Under the pieces are notes generated by a model. It saw only the letters and a program-made list of their open reading frames with translations. It had not been told where the DNA came from and did not search any database. Below, in pieces: positions 48,849 to 59,899 of a DNA stretch of 64,000 nt. Every line of letters begins with the position of its first letter. Position 1 is the first letter of the stretch. Position numbers and translations under genes: made by a program. This DNA is from Moesziomyces globuligerus (lineage: Eukaryota > Basidiomycota > Ustilaginomycetes > Ustilaginales > Ustilaginaceae): assembly GCA_030849465.1 (NCBI GenBank), contig JARVLF010000015.1, forward strand, positions 248,001 through 312,000. The letters run 5' to 3'.

Positions 48849-51800
48849 ATGTATCAGCCCAACATATATCCGCAGAGCGCGGCCCCACCCCCGGATGCGA
48901 TCTACCACCAGCATATGATCCCGACGTCCAGCTATCCCGCTGAGCCTCACATGAGTGCGGCCGTACCGCAGCCCGCCATATCCGCCTCCTATTCCAATCC
49001 CGATCTCTCCACCACCGCTGCCGATACCTCAATCGGCAACGCAGATCACGATGATGATGGCGACGCCGGTGGCAAGCGAAGAAGGGTCCAGCGCGCCTGC
49101 GACGTAAGTTTCTTTTGCTTTGAGAAGTACTGCACATCAAGAGTTGGCACGGCCGGATCAACTCATTACCTTTCCTTTCCGCTCCTTATCGCTCGTACAG
49201 ACATGTCGAAAGAAGAAAGTCCGCTGTGACGGCCTTCAACCTGAGAGGGGCGCTTGCTCCAACTGGTAGGTCTCTTCGACCAAGAGCACCCTGGTTGGCT
49301 CCGATGCTGACCAATTGACCCGCGTCCCTTTTGTTATTCTGCTGCCAGCGCCAATTACGGATACGAGTGCACGTTCATCGACGCCGCTCGCAAACGGGCT
49401 CCACCTCGCAGCTATGTCGAGGCGATCGAAGCACGAATCGCAAAGATGGAACATCTGATCACTTCACTCGCCCCAGGCGTCGATTTCACCGACCGCATCG
49501 GCAAGCCCATCAGAAGACCCGACGACAAAAGTGACGAGAACACCAACGACAACAGTGGGGCACCAGACTCCAGTTCCGCTGCCGCCGACATCTCTTCCGC
49601 ATCCATACCACTCGACTCGCGCAACGCTTTGTGCGGCTCGACTGCCGCCCTTTCGCAGATGCTCGCTGCTTCTCATAGCAAATCCCGCAGCTCGTCCGAA
49701 CCTACTCTACTCTATGCTAGCGAGGACGACTCGGAAGACGACATCGCCTTCATCGAGTCAAGATTCAGCGAGGTCAATTTGCAGTCCCGGCCAGCCCTGC
49801 CATCGAAAGCCAACACCTTCGACAGCATCAATTCGGAGCGCATCATTCTCGGCGAAGGCAGCACAGCCGACCCTCGCTCACGCAACATTCCGTCGCACAA
49901 GTTCATCGGCAAGGCCAGTGCCATGCATACCTTGCCCATCCTCGAACGACTCAGCAGCAGAAACGTGCAAGAGCTAGGCATCCACCCAAAAGGCGCACGT
50001 CCAGAGTTCTGGGCCATCCCCACCGGCCTCCTCGACCCTCCTGCCGATCTTCAAGCCGCCATGGCCGTCTTTCCGCCATCGGATCTCGCCGATCAGCTCA
50101 TCGACGCCTACTTCAGCCGTATGAACCGCGAGTTCCCCGTCGTCAACGAGGCTCAATTCCGTCACGAGTATGCCAACTCGCCGGAGCTTCGTGCTGAGCC
50201 GGAATGGCTGGCTCTCTGCCTCTGCATCTTCACCGTCGCCAGCCCCTACATTTCCGATCTCAGGACGAGGGCCTCACCCGACGATCCGCTCTCGCGCGGC
50301 ATGCATTGGTGGCAGGCTGCCAAGAACCTGGTCTATCGCAACTCGCAAATGCGCAAGCCCATCGTATACATCCAGTGCCTCCTGCTCGCCACGCTCTTCC
50401 AACTCGCCCTGCCTCTGTCCGCCTCCACCTCCTGGCTGCTGCTCGGGGCAGCGATCCGAGTCTTGCTCGACATCGGAGCACATCGGAGACAGGCGGCCAA
50501 AAAGCTCGGTCTTTCCAGACTCGAAGAGGAGACGTTCAAGCGTGTCTTCTGGGTCGCTTACAGCCTCGACCGCGAGGCTGCCTCATCACTGGGTCGTCCG
50601 ATCATGCTTCAGGACGAAGACATTGACGTCGAACTTCCCATCGAGATCGACGACGAGTACCTCTTCAACACACCCGAAGGCGAGCCTCTGCCCAAACAGC
50701 CGAGCAACAAACCGGCGCTCATCAGCGGGTTCCTCTGCTCGCTCCGCCTCGACGAGATCGTCGGACGTACGCTCAAGACCGTGTATGCGCTGCAAAAGAC
50801 CAAAATCCGCTTCGGCATCAACTCGAAGGAATGGGAGGAGAGGCTCGTCACCGAAATCGACTCGGCGCTCAACAGTTGGCTTGACACTGTCCCATCGCAT
50901 CTGCGCTACGATCCACACGAGCCCAACGACGAGTGGCTGATCCAGTCGTCGCTCATCTATTCGAAGTACTACCAATGCCAGATCCTCGTGCATCGACCGT
51001 TCATCCCTGCCAAGAAGGGCGCCAACGAGAACTCCATCCTCAACTTCCCTTCCCTCGCCATTTGCACCAACGCCTCGCGCAGCATCAGTCATCTCACGCT
51101 GAGCCTCAAGGACCGAAACCTCCACAACCTCGTCGGCATGCCCGTCGCGTTCCGCATCGTCTCGGCGAGCACCATCCTCATCTTGGTTGTGTGGGGCGCC
51201 AAGCGCAACGGCGGTAGGGTGTCGAGCTCTGCAACGACGGATCTACGACGCTCGATCGATGTGCTTCGCTCGATGGAAGACGTGTGGCAGTTCTGCGGCA
51301 AGGCAGTCGATATTCTCGAGTCCATCATGTCCTCCACTCAGAGCAGCGTGCAGCGCCAGACGTCCGGCGACCAGGGCACCAAGCGATCCCGCGACGGATC
51401 CGAGGTCGTGGACGTCAAGGCGGGAGGCGACGCGTCCTTGACACAGGCCGGTGCTGGAAAGGAGGCCGGCAAAGGCCGGGCGACCGAAGCGCAAGGCAAG
51501 GGACGAAACCATGTGCCAGCCAAGCCAGATTCGACGGACAACTTTGCCGGCGATGCTCAGCCTTTGGCTCCAGAAGCAAGGCAGCTGCCGCTGTCGACGC
51601 TGCAGCTTGCCTCGATGACGCCTCAATCGAGCGCGGAGCAGTCGCCTTCGTCGGCGACTGATGCCAAACCGAAGCAGACGGCCGACCTGGCCCCGAATCC
51701 AAACGTACTCGGCGATCCGTTCGGACCCAAGACGCCTCAGCCCACGCAGCGGGCACGCATCCCGTCGCTTAGCGGCGCCTCGGGGATCCCTGCTTCGTTA

Positions 51801-52274
51801 TCGTTCGGTCTTCTGACGCCTTCGGCGGGCCAGTGGGCTAATGGCATGGAAGCGGATTATCTGCAAGGACCACATGCGCAGTCGATGGGCCAGTATCTGC
51901 CGACAATCACGCCTTCGATCTTCGACAGCCTCAATCTGCCGCCGACGGCGGATGACATGATGGCCTCCAACGTCGCCAGCATGGCCGGCATGTCGCAGTT
52001 CAGCTTTGGTCCGACCAACGGTGCGGGCAACGGGCTCGGCGTCCAAGGCGACATCTACGGTAACTTTGATCGCTACTACGGCGGCCCGCATGCGTCGGAT
52101 GCTCCGCAAGGGCCAATCGACGTGCGTGCGCAGTCGAACGATGCCAACACACCACAGTCGGAGGGGAGCAATGGCTTGGCGTCGTATGCGTTTGAGCTCC
52201 TCCAGAAGCAAAGCGTGTGGAACCTCGACGACGACTCGCTCAACCTCCTCCAGCAGTGCGGTCAGCAGAGCTGA
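48849..52274 (+). CDS. Zn2Cys6 transcription factor with fungal-specific regulatory domain
   Basis: Three exons, 48849-49103, 49201-49265 and 49349-52274, with introns of 97 and 83 bases, give 1081 residues. The binuclear zinc cluster is assembled only by splicing: RRRVQRACD ends exon 1, TCRKKKVRCDGL...GACSNC is exon 2, and ANYGYEC opens exon 3, giving all six cysteines. A linker and short coiled coil follow (RSYVEAIEARIAKMEHLI). The fungal-specific middle homology domain spans roughly 340-700 (LIDAYFSRMNREFPVVNEAQF, GAAIRVLLDIGAHR, VFWVAYSLDREAASSLGRP). The C-terminal 350 residues are disordered and Gln/Ser/Ala-rich and may activate transcription. The layout resembles carbon-source regulators of the XlnR/Cat8 kind, but I cannot name a target. 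Acts in the nucleus. Confidence 0.92.
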
Positions 52275-52445
52275 TGCAGGTCGTGCATTGCTTCTGAACT
52301 TCTGCATTCTGATATCCTGAAAAAATCCTCTCCCACCTCTCACTTATGCTCTCTGTATTATGCTGGGTTCGTTTCGGTTTCATCTGTAATCGCGGCCGGG
52401 TAGCTTGCGTCTGCTGAATGTGCGTGAAGCCGAGATCAGGGGAGA

Positions 52446-52460
52446 GGGGGGGGGGGGGGG
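52446..52460 (-). repeat. 15-base homopolymer (poly-C on the SPT3 sense strand)
   Basis: Fifteen G on the plus strand, hence fifteen C on the SPT3 sense strand, 29-43 bases past its stop codon. Same length as the tract at 8821-8835, also in a 3' UTR. Confidence 0.95.
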
Positions 52461-52488
52461 TATAGAGGCGAGATGTGCGCGCGGGAGG

Positions 52489-53736
52489 TTAGATGACGAA
52501 GACACGGGTGCGGCGGAGACCGCCTGGACCTGCTGAGCCGCGGAGGCCAGTGCTGAGTGCTGCGGGATGTTTGCGCTGCAGACGTGCGAAAGCCTCTTGG
52601 ACGTGCGAGGCGAGCAGCGGCGTTTCGACCGAGGGGGGAACCGAGAAGAGGGTGCACAGTTCGTCTTCAGCGGCTGGCTTCGTGGAGCTGTCTGGAGCAT
52701 CAGCATCCGGCTCTGTGTCTGTTGTTGTGAGGGTACGATCTGCTGCATTGGCGGCATCTTGGGCGTCGGAAGCCAGCGGAGCTGCGGATTCCGACTTGGT
52801 CCGCTTGCTGACCGTCGACGACGAGGCAGCGTTAGGCTCAAGCTTTCGCTTCTCGCCCGATAGCGAGGTGGGACGTTGCTGAGACTGCGCGTCTGCGCGG
52901 ATTCGAGCCGCCTGCTGCTCCTCGAGCGCCTTCTTGATCGCCACGGCACCCAGGCAGAGCTCCCTGACCACCTCGAAGGCGAGGAAGCCGAGGATGTCGA
53001 TAATGTCGTCGTTCGGCTTGACGTCGAGGTAGGCGTTGGCGTTGATGAACTCGCGGAACTTCTTGGCCTTTCGAAAGGTGAAGCTCGCCTGTCTGCATTC
53101 CGAGTAGTGGACGTATTCGTCTCGGGTCATGCGTCGCGTGGCTTCGTCGGCATCCTTGAGACGCTGCATCGAAGCCTCGTGCGCCTCGATATCATCATCA
53201 TCCTCCTCCTCCTCTCCATCCGCGCCTGGCAGGGCGAGCACATGCTCGGAATAGATCGACGAGATCTCCCACGGAAGTCGGATCTTCATCTTGGTCGCCT
53301 TTGTGCTCGGGCCTTCGATCGAGGTCGGATCGTCGAGCGCATCCATCTCGGTCGCTCCGCCCGGCGCTCCGCCCGAGTCGCCCGAGTCCTTGGCGTTCTT
53401 GCGCACATCCTTCCAGCTGAGATACGTGCGCAGGCGGTTGACCTTGGCGCGGTCGTAGCGGATGAGGAAGATGAGGTCCTCGGGCGAGAGGTACTTGGAC
53501 GCACGCCGCTGCGCCAGACGCCGCGACTGGATGATCATCTCGATCACCTGGCTGCGCACAATGTCCTCGACGAGCCGAGTCACCTCGGCTGCCGCATCGA
53601 CCACGTCCGCAAAGACGAACATCATCTGCGCGATCTCGACCTGGTAGCGATACTCGGGGGCCGGGGCGTCGGATGCATCCGGCTCCATCCCAGGCCCGGG
53701 GAAGGAGCTCGACGCCGATGCAGCTCCTTTCGACAT
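52489..53736 (-). CDS. SPT3: SAGA subunit Spt3
   Basis: A 415-residue protein matching Spt3 of the SAGA coactivator, which helps load TBP at promoters. The N-terminal histone fold is clear: YRYQVEIAQMMFVFADV, then ETTRLVEDIVRSQVIEMI-like helices, then YLSPEDLIFLIRYDRAKVNRLRTYLSWKDVRK. The C-terminal histone-fold part includes MTRDEYVHYSECRQASFTFRK and NDDIIDILGFLAFEVVREL. An acidic insertion (GEEEEDDDDIE) lies near 175-185, and the last 130 residues are low-complexity before FARLQRKH near the end. Yeast Spt3 is shorter, so the linker and tail are extended here. Start is the first ATG. In smuts Spt3 has been linked to mating and development, from general knowledge. Divergent from the MDR gene. 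Confidence 0.93.
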   Translation of the reverse strand: MSKGAASASSSFPGPGMEPDASDAPAPEYRYQVEIAQMMFVFADVVDAAAEVTRLVEDIVRSQVIEMIIQSRRLAQRRASKYLSPEDLIFLIRYDRAKVNRLRTYLSWKDVRKNAKDSGDSGGAPGGATEMDALDDPTSIEGPSTKATKMKIRLPWEISSIYSEHVLALPGADGEEEEDDDDIEAHEASMQRLKDADEATRRMTRDEYVHYSECRQASFTFRKAKKFREFINANAYLDVKPNDDIIDILGFLAFEVVRELCLGAVAIKKALEEQQAARIRADAQSQQRPTSLSGEKRKLEPNAASSSTVSKRTKSESAAPLASDAQDAANAADRTLTTTDTEPDADAPDSSTKPAAEDELCTLFSVPPSVETPLLASHVQEAFARLQRKHPAALSTGLRGSAGPGGLRRTRVFVI

Positions 53737-54260
53737 GCTTGCTCCGAAGCGAAGAGTCGAGGTGGGTAGTCTTGCTTCGTGAGTAGGTTCCTTGCTCGTG
53801 GGCGGCTCGTCGTGACGATGCTGAAAGGGGGATGAAAGCAGGGTCGAATGCGAAAGCAGGCGTGATGCAGGGCCCCGCGGATTCGGGCGCCAAAATCAAG
53901 CCAAGGTTTGTGTGGAGCTCTAGCTTAACAAATAAGAAATAAGCTCCACGTGCTCACGCGCTAGCGAGAGAGAAGCTTATAATAAAGTTGTGGAGCGGCT
54001 ATGCAGCACTCCGCGCTCTGTCATCCGGGATGACGGTGGCCTGCTCGCTCGGACCAAGCGCATGACTGGCACGTTGCTTTCGAAAGAGTTCTGCGCAACG
54101 CCGAGTGGCCCACTGTTCGGAAGAAGATGCCGAACGCGCACGCACCACGTGCGCACACACCAACAAGACATTTAAACGCACCCTCTCCGCCCCGATTGCC
54201 TAGCTTGGCGTCTATCAACACATCTGACCAACTTAGCTCCGTTCAACAACGTAGATCGAC
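53737..54260. promoter_or_regulatory. Divergent promoter of SPT3 and the MDR oxidoreductase gene
   Basis: 524 bases without a gene. An A/T-rich patch with AACAAATAAGAAATAAG lies at about 53928-53944, unusual for this GC-rich window. Confidence 0.4.
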
Positions 54261-55409
54261 ATGGTCAACAAGGCAGTCCGAGTCACCAAGGCCAACGGTG
54301 CGGTCGTCGAGACCCAGGCGGAGCCGTTCTCTGCATCTGATCTGAGCGCTGAGGAGGTGCTGATCAAGAACGTCGCGGTGGCTTCGAACCCGAAGGACTG
54401 GAAGCTAGCGAACCGCGGCATCTACGAAGGAATAGAGGGCAACGACGTTGCTGGCTACATCGAGGCCGTAGGCTCGGACGTCAAGCACCTGAGCAAGGGC
54501 GACAGGGTAAGTGCATGGACTCCTACCTTAGCTTCCGCGTCGGATCGAATCGATCACGGCAGCGTAGTGACGCTTTTTCGCTCATGATTCTGTCTTTGGC
54601 GTCAGGTGATTGCGTTTACCGTGATGGCCAATGCGGACAAGTACGGCGCGTACCAGCCGTACACAGTGGCGCCGGCCTGGACGACTGCCAAGCTGGCGGA
54701 CAATGTGTCGTTCGAAGACGGCGCGACGCTGCCGCTCGCTGTGACGACGGCGTTTGTCGGTCTCTACGACAAGCTGGGCCTGCCGGAGCCATCGTCGGAC
54801 GGCAAGCCTGCGCCTGGGGCGGAGAAGGTGACGCTGCTCGTGTGGGGCGCGAGCTCGTCGGTGGGCGCCTACGTGACGCAGCTCGCCAAGATCTCGGGCT
54901 TCAACTTGGTTGCGGTGGCCGGAGCGGCTCGCGATGCCGTGGAGGCGCTCGGGATCCCCGCGAGCCAGATCGTCGACTACCGCGCCGAGCGCGCGACGGT
55001 GATCGAGAACATCAACAAGGCGGCAGGTGGCTCTGCCTTTACGCACGTCTACGACTGCATCACGTCGAAGGAGACGGTCGACACGGTGGTCGAGCTGCTG
55101 TCGACGGCGCCGAACCATGGCGGCAAGGTGACGACGGTGCTCAACAGCGACTACGACGACGCCGAGGCCAACGAGAAGCTGCAGAAGCAGACGGGCATCA
55201 GCTTCGATCGCACCATGTGCGGCAGCGTGCACGCCGACAAGAAGGACTTTGGTGCGCGCTGGTTCAAGACGGTCGCAGACTGGACGGCCGAGGGCAAGCT
55301 CAAGCCGAACAAGGTGCAGCTGCTCGAGGGCGGTCTGGATGGCATCCCGGCGGGCCTCAAGCTGCTCGAGCAGAACAAGGTCAGCAACCGCAAGCTAGTT
55401 GGTAAGTAG
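54261..55409 (+). CDS. Zinc-independent MDR oxidoreductase (quinone/enoyl reductase-like)
   Basis: Two exons, 54261-54506 and 54606-55409, with a 99-base intron (donor GTAAGT, acceptor GCGTCAG), give 349 residues. The N-terminal GroES-like half has VASNPKDWKLANRG and GNDVAGYIEAVGSDV, and the splice restores KGDRVIAFT. The nucleotide-binding half has LLVWGASSSVGAYVTQLAK. No structural or catalytic zinc cysteines are seen, so it belongs with the quinone oxidoreductase/trans-enoyl reductase branch common in fungi. Substrate unknown. The end is odd: the stop codon lies inside GGTAAGTAG, a strong splice-donor match, so a longer spliced C-terminus is possible; no downstream exon convinced me. Confidence 0.88.
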
Positions 55410-56215
55410 CTTCCGCATTGATGGGCCCGACAGCATGCGCTAGACGACAGCACACTGACTGTGTGGACTTGGTCGACTCTGACGACCGTGAACCACAGCG
55501 CGCATCGCCGATACTCAGGCTTAAGCGGCCACACGTTGGGTGCCACGCGCAAGGCTCAGAAGCAGCCCCGCACGGATCGACGATCCGCCTGTGTGTAGCC
55601 GAGCCGCGTGATTGTCAAAGATGAGCTTCTCCTGTGCCATTGGTCTGATAAGTCGAGTCGAGGATACGAGGCTGGCTGAACGCGTGCGCGCGTCGCCCGG
55701 GCCGCAAAAGCCGAGGAGCGTTGCAGAGACAAGCAAAGGCAAGGCACTCACGGCTGTCTTCGGGTTGATCCGCCCGACAGCCACCAGGTTTGGCGCAGCG
55801 CCCTTTTTCGGTGGAGTCACATTGGAATGCCAGTCGGCCAGGGTCTCGCAGCGGCGCGTGACTGTGACTGCCAACGGGCACTTTGACTGTGCCTCACTCA
55901 GTCCGAGCCAAGATCTGGAAATCCAAATTCTGCAGTTTTGTTCGGGGATTTTGTTTGGTAGGCCAGAAGCGAATTTTTCTCGCCTCAGGCCTGGGCTGGC
56001 AAAGGAAAAAAAGGGTTGGGTCGCGTGCACCGTGGCTTCGGAGCGCATTTCGCGCACTTATCGGTCTGACTCGGTCTGCAGCAAAGCGTAGAAGCAGAAG
56101 CGCACTCGCTGAATCAAGAGTTGTGGGCGGTATATAGAGCAGCCCACTTCCATCTCCCTCTCCGCAGCCACTAGTCCTGTTGCTCGACCATAGATCTGCT
56201 GCTCCCATCTAGACG
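55410..56215 (+). promoter_or_regulatory. Promoter region of the branched-chain aminotransferase gene
   Basis: 806 bases with no supported gene. TATATA at 56131-56136 lies 80 bases before the ATG. TGACTC at 56067-56072 and its reverse form GAGTCA at 55814-55819 match the core of Gcn4/Cpc1 sites, which commonly control amino-acid biosynthesis genes. Site function is inferred. Confidence 0.5.
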
Positions 56216-57442
56216 ATGCCTGCTCCTACAACTGCACCAGCCCCTGCACCTGCCGTTGCTCTGGCGGGTCCTTCCACCATGGCGCCGCTCAACGCTGACC
56301 TGCTCCAGGTCACCCTCAACGAGTCGGCCCCCGCGCCCGACTTTGACAACCTCGTCTTCGGTCAGAAGTTCTCGCCGCACATGCTCATCGTCGACTGGAA
56401 CCACAAGACCGGTTGGGGCGTTCCTCACATCAAGCCCTACGGCCCGCTCTCGCTCTCGCCCGCCGCGCCTGCGCTCCACTACGCCAGCGGCCTCTTCGAG
56501 GGCATGAAGGCCTACCGCTCGGCCGACGGCTCGGGCAAGATCCGCCTCTTCCGCGCGGACAAGAACATGGAGCGCATGAACCGCTCCGCCGCCCGCGCCG
56601 GTCTGCCCACCTTTGACGGCGACGAGTTTGTCAAGCTCATCAAGGCGCTCGTGCGCCTCGACCGCGACTACGTGCCGCACGGCGAGGGCCAGACGCTCTA
56701 CCTGCGCCCCACGCTCATCGGCACCCCGGACACGCTCGGCATGGGCGTCCCCACCGAGGCGCAGCTCTTCTGCATCTGCAGCCCCGTCGGCAACTACTAC
56801 TCGTCCGGCTCCGGCTCCAAGCCCGTGAGCCTGCTCGCGCGCACCGACGTCGTCCGCGCCTGGCCCGGCGGCACCGGCTGCTACAAGCTCGCCGCCAACT
56901 ATGCGGGTGCCACCCGCCCGGCGATGGATGCGCTGCTCGAGGGCTACCACCAAGTGCTCTGGCTCTTTGGGCCCGACAGGCAGCTCACCGAGGTCGGTGC
57001 GATGAACCTCTTTGTCGTCTTCCGCGACCAGTCCTCGGACGCCGAGACGACCAACTACGAAGTCGCCACGGCGGCGCTCGATGACGGCACCATCCTGCCC
57101 GGTGTCACGCGCGACACGATCCTCTCGCTCCTCCGCGCCTACAAGCACGGCGAGGTCGCCATCCAGGGCCTCCCCAAGCCAGAGCACATCACCGTCGCAG
57201 AGCGCAAGGTCACCATGGACGAGATCATGGACAAGGCCGAAAAGAACCAGATCGCAGAGGTGTTTGGCTCCGGCACCGCCGCCGTCGTCTGCAGCGTCGA
57301 CAAGATCGGCTTCGAGGGCATCGATATCCCCATCCCCATCCAGGCAGATGGCATGGGCACCTTCATGCGCACCATGCTCCGCGAAGTCACTGGCCGCCAG
57401 TGGGGCGCCATCCCCTGCCCCGAATGGAGCAGCGTCTGCTAA
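56216..57442 (+). CDS. Branched-chain amino acid aminotransferase (fold-type IV PLP)
   Basis: A 408-residue single-exon enzyme that interconverts leucine, isoleucine and valine with their 2-oxo acids using glutamate/2-oxoglutarate. Family landmarks run in order: HMLIVDWNHKTGWGVPHI, LHYASGLFEGMKAYR, YLRPTLIGT, GGTGCYKLAANYAG with the PLP lysine, LTEVGAMNLFVVF, LPGVTRDTILSL and EVFGSGTAAVVCSV. The first 20 residues are Ala/Pro-rich (PAPTTAPAPAPAVAL) and lack arginine, so mitochondrial import is not evident; this may be the cytosolic form. D-amino-acid aminotransferase is excluded by length and motifs. A TATA box lies 80 bases upstream and two Gcn4-type cores sit further up. Confidence 0.95.
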   Translation: MPAPTTAPAPAPAVALAGPSTMAPLNADLLQVTLNESAPAPDFDNLVFGQKFSPHMLIVDWNHKTGWGVPHIKPYGPLSLSPAAPALHYASGLFEGMKAYRSADGSGKIRLFRADKNMERMNRSAARAGLPTFDGDEFVKLIKALVRLDRDYVPHGEGQTLYLRPTLIGTPDTLGMGVPTEAQLFCICSPVGNYYSSGSGSKPVSLLARTDVVRAWPGGTGCYKLAANYAGATRPAMDALLEGYHQVLWLFGPDRQLTEVGAMNLFVVFRDQSSDAETTNYEVATAALDDGTILPGVTRDTILSLLRAYKHGEVAIQGLPKPEHITVAERKVTMDEIMDKAEKNQIAEVFGSGTAAVVCSVDKIGFEGIDIPIPIQADGMGTFMRTMLREVTGRQWGAIPCPEWSSVC

Positions 57443-57567
57443 GCATTCTCACGCCTTGGGGTCCAAATCGTCCCCGCTTTATACCATCTGTCACCAGGAC
57501 TCGTACAGAAATCACATTGTTACTTGCACGTCAGCTGGATGCATTCGCGGTCGAAGGGCTGGGTGGA

Positions 57568-58359
57568 TCAGATGGTGTAGCGGAAGTAGGGGCTATCCTC
57601 GCCGCGAAGGAGGACGTCGATTTTGCGTCTGTCTGCTTGCGAGAGCAGGGACTCGTGCTGCAAGCTCACGGCCTTTTCTTGATCCGCCTCGATCGGCTCT
57701 GTTGGTGACGGGATGGATGCGAGGGCGTCGCGTCTGTCTCTGCGGCGGTTGATGTTCCAGAAGGCGAAGCTGAGTGCGGCCGAGACGATGACGCCGAGCA
57801 GAAGGAGCGCGGCGCTGGTCGCGGTGCCCTTGACGTAGTACGGCTTGTCGGTGGCTGGGAAGAGGTGCGTGCCGAGCAATGGACCGCACTGACCGATCGT
57901 AGCAAAGATGACGAGCCCAAGTCCCTTTTTCGACTCGCTCATCTGGTTGGCCATCAGCCACATGTACAGGATCGGGATAAAGGGGAAGAGGCCATTGACG
58001 ATAAGCCAGATCCCAACGTAGCGCGCTGCAGTCGACCTGAGACACGCAAGCATCAGGTATCCGATCGCTCCAACGATGAGCAGCACCGTACACACCGGAC
58101 CACGCACTTGATACCTGTCCGTCAACCAGCACGCCGAAAGCGAGACGACAAACGCCAGCACGTACGGAGGCGCCGAAAGCCCCTGCGCCCTGATGCTGCC
58201 GTAACCCATCTCGGCGATGAGCGTAGGCACGTACACGGGTACGCTCGAGTAGCCGACGTTGATGATGAAGAAGAGCACCGCCGTGATGTACGACATCGGA
58301 TCGGTGAAGGCAGCAGCAGCGTTGGTCCAGCTCACCTGCTCTCGCACCCTCGTGCGCCA

Positions 58360-58407
<48 letters not shown>

Positions 58408-59235
58408 TGAGCCCGAGGCGGCAAGTTGGACAGCCTCAGGTGGAGGTGGACGGAAGAGACGAGCTTCTGCAATCGCCTTTTGCCTCTCGGTGAGGAAGCT
58501 GGCGGACTGGATGCTGTTGGGCAGCGCAAAGTACGCGACGGGGACGAGGAGAAGCGTCGGGATGCCTTCGATGAGGAAGAGCAGACGCCACGACTCGACC
58601 GCCGTGTGCGCGTGCACGAGGCCGTAGGCGATGGAGCCTGCAATCGCCGCCGAGATGGCACCTGCCGAGACAAAGATGCCGAAGCGCAGGCCGATCTCGT
58701 TCTTGGGGTAGAAGAAGGAGAGGTAGAGTGCCCAACCGGTGCCATACCCGGCTTCGCTCACGCCGAGGAAGAAGCGTGCGGCCATCATACCTGCCCAGTT
58801 GCGCGTGGCGGCTTGGCAGATGCCGGCGATGCCCCAGACGAGGACGCAGAAGGCCATCCACACGCGCGGCGGCAGAAGCTTGTACATGAGCACCTGGAAC
58901 TGGAAGACGATGTAGGCAATGTAGAAGATAGTGAGCAGCCACTGGAACTGCGCGTCCGACATGCCGAGCGACTTTTCCATCCCCGCCGTCTTGGCGTTGC
59001 CGACGTTGGAGCGATCCAAAAGCGCGGCGAGGTAGAGCAGGAACGAGGTCGTGACGATGCGCACGTCGAGCTTCCGCCGCACCACGCTTTCCTCGTCGTC
59101 AGACCACCATTTGGTCAGCTTGGCCAGATAGGCCTCGGTGCCTGCCGCACCTGGGTCGGCATGGACAGAGCCGGGTAGGCTTGAGGAGTAATCACCCCCG
59201 GCTTCGTGAGCTTTGGATGCGGTATCGATGTGCAT
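57568..59235 (-). CDS. MFS anion:cation symporter (Dal5/Tna1-like)
   Basis: A 555-residue transporter starting at the ATG complement of 59233-59235; the open frame reaches GTG 28 codons higher. Typical features of the Dal5/Tna1 (allantoate/nicotinate/vitamin) family are RRKLDVRIVTTSFLLYLAAL then DRSNVGNA in helix 1, ARFFLGVSEAGYGTGW, and the second-half helices from PMSYITAVLFF to LGVIVSAALSFAFW. The cytosolic loop between helices 6 and 7 contains 15 consecutive Thr encoded by a triplet repeat (separate entry). Likely proton symport of an organic anion; the solute cannot be named. The neighbouring amidase on the same strand hints at amide or nitrogen-compound use. Confidence 0.9.
58361..58405 (+). 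repeat. (GTC)15 triplet microsatellite inside the MFS gene
   Basis: Fifteen perfect GTC triplets on plus, read as ACG/Thr codons on the minus-strand gene, in the loop between transmembrane helices 6 and 7. Length changes in whole triplets would keep frame. Confidence 0.95.
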
Positions 59236-59899
59236 GTGGCGCTGGCCGTCGCTCAGACCCTGGTGTGCAAGATGATGGTGAGAGGGAGGACAAGTCTTCA
59301 AGGAAGCTGGTCGAGTCACGGGAGAAAGCCAGTGGCAGCCGGGCCCGCTGTTGCTCTAGCGCCGAACGAACCAACGGCAGTATCGCAGCGTCGGCGTCCA
59401 GGACGGCGTGTGTGGACCTTGCGGTAGGCTCGTGTGGGGTGAACCGCCGAAGGCTTGTCGCTTGCAGCTCGCTTGCAGCCCGCTCAGCTCGCTCCCCACT
59501 CTTCGGCAGCCCGGCGGCGGTCAGTCGGATGCGCCGGCGATTTCCCCTTTGCCTTCGGCTACGCAGTGGTCCACTTTGCCCTCGCACTTTTCAAAGCTGA
59601 ATTACGCTTCTGTGCTTCTGTGCCGCGTTCGGCACATCGGAGTTTCTCCAGTCGCCGCTCTGCACGTCGCATAGCGCCAACGCAGCCAACCCCGCCACCG
59701 AAGCTCACTCGCGCCTCATTGGATCACATGTCCCACCTCGCTCATCACGCCCACTCAACAATGTGAACCACGCCTGCATCTTAGGCCACGAGTCGTTGCA
59801 TATCCGCAAATTCGATCCCGGACCTGTCAGAGCAAAGCGAGCCCTGCACACAAATGAAAAAAGGCAAGATTCGCGCGGCTTCATGAACCTTCCTAGAGG
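59236..59899 (-). promoter_or_regulatory. Spacer upstream of the MFS carrier gene
   Basis: 664 bases between the MFS start and the amidase stop, both on minus. No supported gene or clear TATA box. Confidence 0.35.

Noticed and set aside
48211..48918. 235-codon frame before the Zn2Cys6 factor
   Set aside because: Overlaps the true start region in another frame and reads leader-like C/T sequence.
55643..55651. Sixth iron box, GTCTGATAA, upstream of the aminotransferase
   Set aside because: First base differs from ATCWGATAA, it is single, and the gene has no iron link.
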